Positions 52,500-61,237 of a stretch of DNA of 64,000 nt are shown here, piece after piece. Location: assembly GCA_019155185.1 (NCBI GenBank), contig CM032813.1:1918501-1982500 (forward strand), in the 5' to 3' direction. Source of the DNA: Beaufortia kweichowensis. Lineage: Eukaryota; Chordata; Actinopteri; Cypriniformes; Gastromyzontidae. Below the pieces are notes generated by a model. It did no database searches. It was not told where the DNA came from and saw only the letters and a list, made by a program, of their open reading frames with translations. Within the stretch, counting starts at the first letter, position 1. The number at the start of each line of letters is the position of its first letter. Made by a program: the position numbers and the translations under genes.

Positions 52500-55133
52500 C
52501 TATCCCACAGAAGTATATGGGGTGTCACTGTGGTAGTTGTAATCCGGACAGACCTTCTGCACAAGCTTGTAGTCTGCGCTGAAGAAGTCAATGTAGATGC
52601 AGATGACTTTAAAGGGTTTGGAGCAAAGCCAGGACACATGACTTTGAGTCTGTTCCTGGAGACAGACCCTGTTGGGGAAATCACTGCAAACGGATGGCCT
52701 CTTGCTTCGGTCCGTCTTCTCGTATTCCACGCGACAATTGAAAGCCTTATTGTCTTTGGGAACCTCTATCGTTTCCTGTTGAGTGATCTCAAAATCAACA
52801 GACTTGGAGGGCGGGACCAGGCTGACAGACACGTTACCCAACCCGGTGGAATTGTGGCGGAAATAGACGCTGAAGGTTCCGTTGCCATGGTCGACGATTT
52901 TTCCAGTAATGAGAAGGTTAAGCTTGACCGTTTTGATGTTGGAGTGAAAGTCACCCCAGCCGAACATCTTCTTAAACTTGCCGGTTTTCACATAGGGACG
53001 ACGTTTGGCCCTGGAGAGGGTTCCTTCTGTATCGGTGTGGTTGGATAACCACGTCCATAAATCTAATTCTGCGGGGTCTGGAGCGACATCACGGCTTTGA
53101 GCGTTAGATTGGGATGGGTGGGGAAAGAGCCGCAGGGATTTGAGAATCCCTGAACGAGAGCTGTGAGGGGAGACGTTTGCCTCCTTATCACTTTCACTCC
53201 AACCCAGAGGTGACACAGCTGTTCTCAGCTCTGCTCCACAAGTCACCTTCAAAGACAAAAGCACAGAGAAAACTGTTAAAGGAAGTGGTTGTGGCAAAAT
53301 ATTTAGGGTTTCGTGATATGAATACTGAATATATGCAACAGCATTCGCAAGCAGACACAATAAACATTTTTATCCAATACGAGTTTACTAAAATATACTT
53401 TAAGCTTTAACATAGAAAGTGTATTTAGTATGTAGGAAAGTATTTAAACATTTTCAATATTTTTACCATGAAATGCTACACATTCACAAAACTGCAACAT
53501 GTTTGTTAAATAAAATGACATTTATAATGAGAATGGCAAGAGAGATGAAATGAGCATAACTGATATGAATAATCATGAAAAGGAAGAGAAACTGAAAGCT
53601 GTCTCTGACGCTCTTGTTTTTAATGATGCAAACAGGATGTAACAATGCGAGACTGTTCACAGCATCATTTCGAGTTTGAGTTTACTGACGAAATAAACAC
53701 TTTCTTCACCTCACGCCCAAGACACTGACATTCACACAGTAAAACTAGCTTTTAAATCACATCCATCACTCCTGCAAGCTTTTGTGTTTTAAACCAGCAA
53801 TGGTTGAATATAATAAATAAACAAAAACAGCACAGGAATAAGCAAACATAGGAACTGTTTTAAAGCTGCTTTGAAGCAATGTGCATTGTGAACAGCACTA
53901 CAGAAATAAAAGTGACTTGACTGGAGTAAGAAAAGAGAGAAAAGAAAAAAACCCAGGGTGGAGCAGCCTGACTCTCTCTCTATCTCTCTCTATCTCTATA
54001 TCTTCTTTCAAGGAAGCTCAGAAACCTCTCAGGTGAATTTGGTAAACAGCTTGAATGTTCTGTATGTGTCACAAAAGACTGCTTGGTTACAATCTGAATG
54101 ACTGAAGCAAGTATGTCTCTTTCATTTCAAAGACGAAAATGAAGCAAGCAAGGCAGATATTTAGGAGACATGCATCATTAATCCTGTAAACCTCACGATT
54201 CAAAAAAATCTTTTTCACTAACAAAAAAAATGCAAATGTTTCTGAGCCTGACGGGTAAAGCATTCTGTATGTAACAAAATGTATAAACACATTTTGTCTA
54301 CATTTGTTTAGTTGTTTATTTATAGTGCAAATCCATGAGACTAAAATCCACTGAAATACAAATATTTCCCCAAAAATCTGTCAGTAGACAAGTGGAAATC
54401 CCTTTCAGTAGAAAGAGATTTATTTATTAGAAAATAATGAACACTTTTATTCTCTTCAAAGAGATTTGGGACCCGTTTCTAATCCAACATTTTGCAGTTC
54501 ATAATGCAGAAAAAACAAATGATAAAGTCTGGCTATGGAAATGAAAAGCTCTTGAGACTGAACCATCACGCAGGTCATTTCATCTTCTGCTGGTTTATGG
54601 GCTAAAACCTTAAATTAACCTCTGCGTGGGCTTTGTGAAGTCAACTCATATGCATTTGAATTAATCTTTGAAAATAAAACGCACATTCACGCGCACATTT
54701 TGTTTTCCTTTGAGAAATAAGTAAAACGGATGGATTAAAGGCCCCGTGGAAGCTGGATTATTCTAAGATTTACTGAGGAAATGAGACGTGCTATTACAAA
54801 GAGTCAATGCATATCACAGAGGGATATTCAGGTTATGAATAGTGTTCTGAATTATTTTTTAAAGTAGCCCAAGAGTACCACAGTAATTAATACAACTAGA
54901 AATTCATTATCTGTTAGCAGGTAAAGTATTAATAAAATTATAAAACTAGTAGCAATGATTATCTCATCAGTAACAACCTGTCAGATAAAAAGATTATTCA
55001 TTTAGACTAAGAGCAACTTGTAAACCCTTCGTTCTTTTAATTAAAATTGTGTTTTTATTACAATAATGCATTCATTTAAAACACATACCATGTAGAAACA
55101 GAGCACAAGCAGCGCAGAGTAACACTGGCACAT
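52500..55133 (-). CDS. nxph2: Neurexophilin 2, secreted neurexin-alpha ligand (2 coding exons, 263 aa)
   Basis: Secreted glycoprotein family that binds the second LNS domain of alpha-neurexins. Exons: 55089-55133 (start, first 15 residues) and 52500-53246; total 792 nt. A short hydrophobic signal peptide (YSALLVLCFYMVTC) is split by the intron. Then come a variable N-terminal segment and a dibasic processing site in SRAKRRPYVKTG. Next is the highly conserved mature domain beginning GKFKKMFGWGDFHSNIKTVK, with N-glycosylation sequons NGT, NST and NVS. The Cys-rich C-terminal domain has six cysteines (FNC, SVC, RVC, WLC, VIC, KVC) and includes QTQSHVSWLCSKPFKVIC. Human NXPH2 is 264 aa. Linkage to spopl and thsd7b supports NXPH2 over NXPH1. 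The donor after ATG/gtatgt and the acceptor ctttgaag/GTGACT agree in phase. Confidence 0.95.
53247..55088 (-). other. nxph2: nxph2 intron between signal-peptide and main exons
   Basis: 1.84 kb, AT-rich, with a short (CTCTATCT)n run near 53970-54000. No gene seen. Confidence 0.7.
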
Positions 55134-55197
55134 CTCTGACTGTTATGAGTCCAGACTTGAGTTAGAAAAGATCAGCTCCAGTCATGTGAAGAAATGC
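55134..55197 (-). other. nxph2: nxph2 5' UTR part of first coding exon
   Basis: On minus, an acceptor ctatttgtag lies just upstream of GCATTTC at 55197. The exon therefore probably runs 55197 down to 55089, and a further upstream non-coding exon is implied. Confidence 0.5.
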
Positions 55198-55289
55198 CTA
55201 CAAATAGAAAGCAAACTGATTGTTTGTTATATACAATACATATATTATTTAGGGAAGAAAACTCTTTATATGCTTTAAGTTTAAGCACA

Positions 55290-55495
55290 AATTGTTTTAA
55301 GTTAATAAGGTTCATAACATGAACTATTAATTCCAATACAATTGTCTATTGTGCATTAACAAATGTTAACAACTTCTGATTTTAAAAATGTATTAGTAAA
55401 TGCAGAAAAGAACAAACTAAGATGGATAAATTCTGTAGAAGTATTGCTCATTTAATGCAATAATAACAAATACAACCTTATTATAAAGTGTTACT
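55290..55495. mobile_element. MITE-like element copy in nxph2 5' intron
   Basis: The right end (acaaatacaaccttattataaagtgtta) matches that of 34269-34543. The left end is degraded (ttaataaggttcataacatg). The interior shares tgcagaa and aaatg words. Confidence 0.6.
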
Positions 55496-55737
55496 GTTTT
55501 ACGTCTTATAAGGTACAGGTAAAAAGAAAGGTCACACATTACAAAATAAAAATGTTCAAGCAAAATAACTGACGTTAAATAAAATGAACTGTAATGTATT
55601 TTACACCTTTAAAACGTATTAGTCTCTTTTAATCTATATTTTATTGTTGTCCTGTTAACATGCAATAAAATAAACACTTTTACATGTTATCATATAAATA
55701 TGATTAATATAAAATTAACATGCTGAAAGTAACTCAC

Positions 55738-56100
55738 CCTTTTACTGTGAAGCTGACGTCACGCATCTTTGTAGTCTGATCATTCTTATACACTTCATTT
55801 CAAAAAACACATATAACACACCGACAGCATGCAAACATCACCCCTCCACAGCTCCAACTGAAGTGACCAGCGATAAAAACTTATTTGCATTTGATTAAAA
55901 CAATATAATCTTCTTCACTCAGCGTGGCTCAAGTCCAGCTGCATTAAATCCTCTTAAGCTCTGCTCATCTGGATGTGCGCTTCACCGCATCACTCACATG
56001 TACTATAATGCGATTATCAAACTCAACTAAAATAAAGAAATCAACTAAACACTCCTGTGTGTGAACGTCCGCTTGAGTTTCATCATCGCCTTCTCTCTCT
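55738..56100 (-). promoter_or_regulatory. nxph2: Probable nxph2 promoter and non-coding first exon with CRE
   Basis: On minus, a donor AAAAGG/gtgagt ends at 55738. A perfect palindromic cAMP response element TGACGTCA lies at 55754-55761, close to that donor. A CRE in a neuronal ligand gene fits activity-dependent CREB control, but binding is inferred. The 5' limit is unknown. Confidence 0.5.
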
Positions 56101-56801
56101 CTCTCAACTGATGTTGTGCGGGTGATGAGTGCTTTAGGTTTGATAGTGCGTGAGCCCTACCCCTCAACATCAGCACCAATAACACTTTCAGTGTCTTCAG
56201 GATGCACATTAACCCATTAAAACCGATGTGTGTGACTAAAACTAAAAAACACGTCTTGAAGGTATATAGTTGAGGTTAAAGTGTTTTAGATGGATTTTTG
56301 TTCATTTAACCTCTAAAGACTCAAAAATACAAAGCACAACACTGTATACAACTACGTCCATCCCAAGGCACACGCAAATTCTTTTGGGAAAAAGGAAATA
56401 CATAAAAATATTTATTATACATAATATTGTTTTGATATTGTGAACCTCAAATAGAGCTAAAACAATGATATACATGCAATCTAATATCTATTTAACAAAA
56501 GAGAGAAATCCATCTTCTGATGATAAATTGATGCAAAGAAGAAAATAATTTCTGATGATACGCAGAAGTACAGTAACCATTTAAGTTTTATAGGTTTTGA
56601 ATAGTCCTGCATTGTGCAGTTTAAGATAAGATAAAAAATGCCATGTTTAGTCACATGTTTATGTTGTAATAACAGTTAAACAATGCAAAAATTAAAATGA
56701 TGGTGGCGCAAAATTGCAGATTAGGTTTGTTTGAAAACAGCGCCACGCGGTGGTCATTATAGAAAAAGTAAAGAAGAGTTTTGTTTATCAAATGCACTAT
56801 T

Positions 56802-56807
56802 TTTATT
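56802..56807 (-). terminator. Polyadenylation signal for the 531-aa gene
   Basis: AATAAA on minus (TTTATT on plus), about 170 nt past the stop codon at 56979-56981. Confidence 0.5.
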
Positions 56808-56978
56808 TACAGGTGCAAATGCAATTGCAGAACACAAATTATGTAACAGAACAATAAATATTAGCTAAAGTTTCACAGATTAGATCTATTATCATTTTAA
56901 ACCACACAAAAACAAAACACATCTGGAGGCCTCTTTAATTTTAGCTCCTAAAGAAAACTTTTACAGAAACAAAAACAC

Positions 56979-59815
56979 TCACTGAAAGGTTTCTTTAATA
57001 ATCTTGTTGCGACTCCTCACCATAGTGTCTAACAAGGACCTGAAGTTTGCCGCCTTTTGAGTAGGTTTGGTATCACCGGAGGCTGGGGCACGTTTTTGGT
57101 ACCCTCTTTTAATCTTTGGCTTCACGCTGAACAGATCTGTAGGCGTCTTGAAACCATCTGAATCCTCAAACAACTCCTGAAGGCCATTTGAGTTCTTGGT
57201 CTCGACACCATTCTGGGCTTCACAAATCTCTTCACTTTCAAGTTGTCGCTGAGGGCCCCGAATCCGTTCCGCAGTTTCCATGACAACAACTTCAGGCGTG
57301 TCATCAAACTTTAGCACACGCCGTGTTCCATCCACACCATCACACGCTTCCTGCTTGTCAAATCTGTCCTGAACATTATTCCTCTTCTGCTTGGAGGAGA
57401 CATGCGAGTCCTGACTGGAACTTGTGTTTAATCCTGAAAACTCTTCGGTTTGCGGTTTACCTTCCTGTGTGAAACTGATGCTGAGCTTGGGAGAAAAAAG
57501 CTGCAGGGATAAAGTGTTGTTCAGGAAAGATTTTCTTTTAGCTGGTTTACGCCTACCGATGGGCGGCCAGTCCACAGATCGCTGTCTCTTACGATGCCGC
57601 GGCTTTGCTTTGGGCAGGGATAGGTCTGTCTGAATTGAGGCCAAATACTGACAACGGCGCAAATTCCTAAAACACAAAAAATGAAATTTACTTGACATGT
57701 AATTGTAGTACTATTACTCTGTGTAATTTTTCATGTTGTTTGTTAGTATTACACCATGCATGACTATTTTCAGGTTCAAATATAATCACAGGTTAAACAA
57801 ACAAAAAATGAAAATTTGTATAATATATTAATATTACTATATTAGATGTTTAAGTTCCATTTCTAATGAAAACTAACTCTAGACCCTAGTCTAATACCTT
57901 TAATTCTCAGCAGACTAGACATACCCAGCTGAAGTACACAATCAAAACTACCAGAAGCTCACATTGTATTATCAATAACAGTCCTAATAAAACTTGACAG
58001 GTTTTTGTTCAGGTCTGTGTTAATCCTAAATCCCAGAGTTTATATGAAGTTGATTTTAATTTTGTTTCTGATAGTGAATGCTGTCTGGACTCACCGTTGT
58101 TGAAAGACATGAGGTCTGGAGCAGACGGTCTGACTTCTGTTTGGGAATGAAGAATCTGAGCCTTGTAGTGCCAGCTTTCTGATCTGAACCAGGCTGGTCC
58201 ACAATAACCTAAAAATCAACATTCAAGAAATTCAGATATCTCCCATGATAACGGGAGATAAAACAATAATAAAACAATGAAGACCTAAGTATTACTAACA
58301 TTCTTATTTTACTTATTTGCTTAATTTAGTTTCAGCTGTTAGACTGAGGCTGTAAACTAACAGACGTTAATACTAATATTTGTCAAGTTCAATACAAGTA
58401 TCACTACATACCCCTTCTTCCTATGCCGACCTCTTCGAGGGCACCACTTCTTAAGAAGAACCCACTGGTCACAAGACAAAGACCCTGGATCTAATACATA
58501 AAGAAATATGCATTTTAGACAACACAAATATATACAGGTAAATATATGAAAGGCTTATTTATCGAAAAGGAGATGCTTACTCTTGTCTCTGTTTACTGTT
58601 TTGGAAGGTGGTTGTCGTCTCATCTTGGTAAAAAGACTCTCACATTCACTGCATCTTGCAGTATTAACAGCAGGATTAGGAGAACTTGGACCGGACTGCA
58701 CCAAAAACTCACTCGATTCATCAGATACAGATTCACAATCTTTAATCATTTCTGCTTCAGATTCAACAGTGGTGTTCCTCATCAATTTGAGTTTTTCTAA
58801 AGTGTCTTCGGCCATCGCAGTTGGAGCGAGGAAGATCTTCTGAACCCTTCCTGTGTTTGTTTGCGATTCCACAAAGTTCTGCGTCTCATCTTCTTCTCTT
58901 AACCGGTTTGGTGGCTGATTTACCTCTCTCACTCGGTTTATAAGATCTTTGGCAAAACTGAGATCAAGTACATCATCATCCGACCGGCTCGAGTCGCTGT
59001 CACTTAATAACACCACAGAGCTGATCTCAGAGCAGGTGGAATCAACATTCTTCCTAAAGGACCTTGTTGTAACCCTGTTGCTCTCCCATGCTTTGTAGTC
59101 TTCGACATTTTGCTGTCGCCTTTTGAGGACCGATGCTCGTCGCAGTTTCATGGAGACAGATCTGGCAGTGACCTCGCTGACAACAAAGACATTCACCTGT
59201 GATGAATTAGGAAAAACAACTCAAAGGTTTAGATGAAGAAACCAAACTAAAGCACAATCAGATACATATAAATATACTGACAAATGAAACTTGTCAATCT
59301 TTCAGGTAATAGTTTCTGACTTATTAGGGTGATTAATTCTACCTCACTGTCGCATCCTGATTGCTGTCTTTGGGAAAGTTAGCGAGGTAATGGTAGCATT
59401 CCCTGAAAACAACAATAATCTGTGACTAAAATACAACATTGATTAACTAATCTTGTCTGGGAAACAAGTCATAATAACTCATCTGTAATGCACAGATCCC
59501 AAACTGATGTTTGTTCATCTGCGCGTCAAGCTTTCTACAAGTTGCAGTTAGACAACAATAAATAAATCAAAGCATGGCTTAGTCAACTAACTCCACACAA
59601 ATCCAGTCTTTTTTTAGTACCTATCGAACATTAAAAACATTTACATTTCTCAAAAATATCACGCGACTGCTGTTCAACCCAAATCCCTCAATGAGGTACT
59701 TGTTTACTACTCTCGTGAACAGCTCTTTGATCAACTCATATGATGTAGAAAATCTGACACATAGTTCTTACTCTCTTTGAAAATGTTGGTAGTCTGTTTG
59801 CTCTGAAATCTCCAT
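56979..59815 (-). CDS. Unrecognised basic, probably nuclear protein (6 exons, 531 aa)
   Basis: Exons in transcript order: 59772-59815, 59348-59402, 58581-59196, 58412-58490, 58095-58208, 56979-57666; total 1,596 nt, in frame, all GT-AG. I do not recognise the family. The N-terminus (MEISEQTDYQHFQREECYHY) is followed by a serine/acidic region. That region contains VVLLSDSDSS at about residue 94, the form of a SUMO-interacting motif with adjacent acidic/CK2 residues. A cysteine cluster follows: CSEC at about 215-218, then two more cysteines near 245 and 255 in CDQWVLLKKWCPRRGRHRKK. It could bind a metal ion, but spacing alone does not prove it. Basic clusters (PRHRKRQR, GRRKPAKRKS near 325-350) look like nuclear localisation signals. 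The C-terminal 60 residues include PKIKRGYQKR and LLDTMVRSRNKIIKETFQ. No membrane segment or signal peptide. A chromatin, DNA-repair or meiotic role would fit the composition but is only a guess. Confidence 0.8.
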
Positions 59816-59869
59816 CGCATAAAAACCGAGTTTGGTGCGAATCTGTTCAAAACAACACGCTGGGAATCC

Positions 59870-59960
59870 ATTTACCTCAGTCAGACAAGCGCGCGCTCAC
59901 TGCAGTCAATCTCGCGAGAATTGCCATGAACCGGAAGCTGCAGTTCAAACGTAACGGCCT
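59870..59960 (-). promoter_or_regulatory. Promoter with TCTCGCGAGA palindrome and ETS site
   Basis: The palindrome TCTCGCGAGA lies at 59910-59919, about 95 bp upstream of the start codon of the 531-aa gene. This known core-promoter element (ZBTB33/BANP-type) is typical of CpG-island housekeeping promoters. An ETS-like CCGGAAG lies at 59931-59937. The surrounding sequence (gcgcgcgctc) is locally CpG-rich. Confidence 0.65.
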
Positions 59961-61237
59961 TTAGGGGGCGCCAAAATCCACTATTTTACTGCAGGTCATA
60001 GATTTATACACAAAATTAAACCAAAATTTCATAATCTTAAGAATCTTTTAATCTGAAAGTGTATATTTTAATGTTTGAAATTATTTTTGCAGAGAAAAAT
60101 ATAATTGTGCCAAAATATTAATTTCTTTTTTAATGAGAATTAAAAAACTTTGGAATAGAAAGCAGTCAAAATGATAAAATGTCAAGACTATGATTTTACA
60201 AATTCTAGACTTTCATCTACTTTTGAAGATGAAAAGATGAAATATAACAGTGTTTATTTATTTTGGTTGCTTTTAGTCGCAACATATTTTCCAGTTATTT
60301 CATGGTTTTGATGAGTTTAGTCACTATTCTAAAATGTGAAAAAAAATTAAACAATAAATGTTTCCAAACGTTTAACTGGTATTGTATATGGTTTTTAAAA
60401 ACACAAAGAAAGAAATGATAACTTTGTACTTGCACTGTACTTACGACTGACATGACAAAAATCCATCATTACTCTCATACAAAAAAAGTGCAATAAATCA
60501 TTTCATGATCCCTTAGATTTTATTTGTATATGACCATACAAATGCTTACAGGAGGATAATATACAGTATAACCCTTCAAAAGTAGTAACTTGTGTAACAA
60601 AATGGAAACCATGCATGTTTGAATGCAAATACACCATTAATAAACTATCCACAATTCTGTAGAGACACTACATTTGTATTGTGTGTTGCTTGAAATGAGA
60701 AGCACCTGTTAAATAACAAAATGATGAAACATCAAGTACAAGACAACGTTAGGTATAAAATAACACTTACAGTAATCGTGTTTTGTGTAATTAAATAGAT
60801 GTACCGATCCTCTAAAATAACATTAGAGAACAAAGAAATGTACATTCACATAATAATGTGTTATTTCAAGCGTTTGTATTTGTAATTGTTGTTACATAAA
60901 CATATAGTATCTTAAGCACCCATTTACTGTAAGTAAAACAAAACACACTTCTACATGCATTAAATGATAAATTATTAAAATGATTTAGTCAGCCATTAAG
61001 TTAACTTATTATTAAAATAAATAAAATATATTATATGACTGATGAATAATAATTAATTTATAAATACTAATTATATTAGTTGCTTTTCACAGTTGGTAAA
61101 ATAATATTATTTGTAAAATCTTTGTCAAACACAGAACATTTCCAGCAGTGTTACAGTAGCTGTACAGTCTTTTACATTCTTTCTTCTATTACGTCTAGTC
61201 ATAGATCAGTTCTAAAGGTGAAAGAACACTTCAGTCA
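59961..61237 (-). other. Intergenic strip and probable phka2 3' UTR
   Basis: Very AT-rich, with no open frame of interest. A minus-strand AATAAA at 60519-60524 is one possible phka2 polyadenylation signal, about 715 nt after its stop. Confidence 0.4.

Noticed and set aside
52530..53048. 172-codon plus-strand frame opposite nxph2
   Set aside because: Antisense shadow of the nxph2 main exon, whose minus-strand reading matches neurexophilins throughout.
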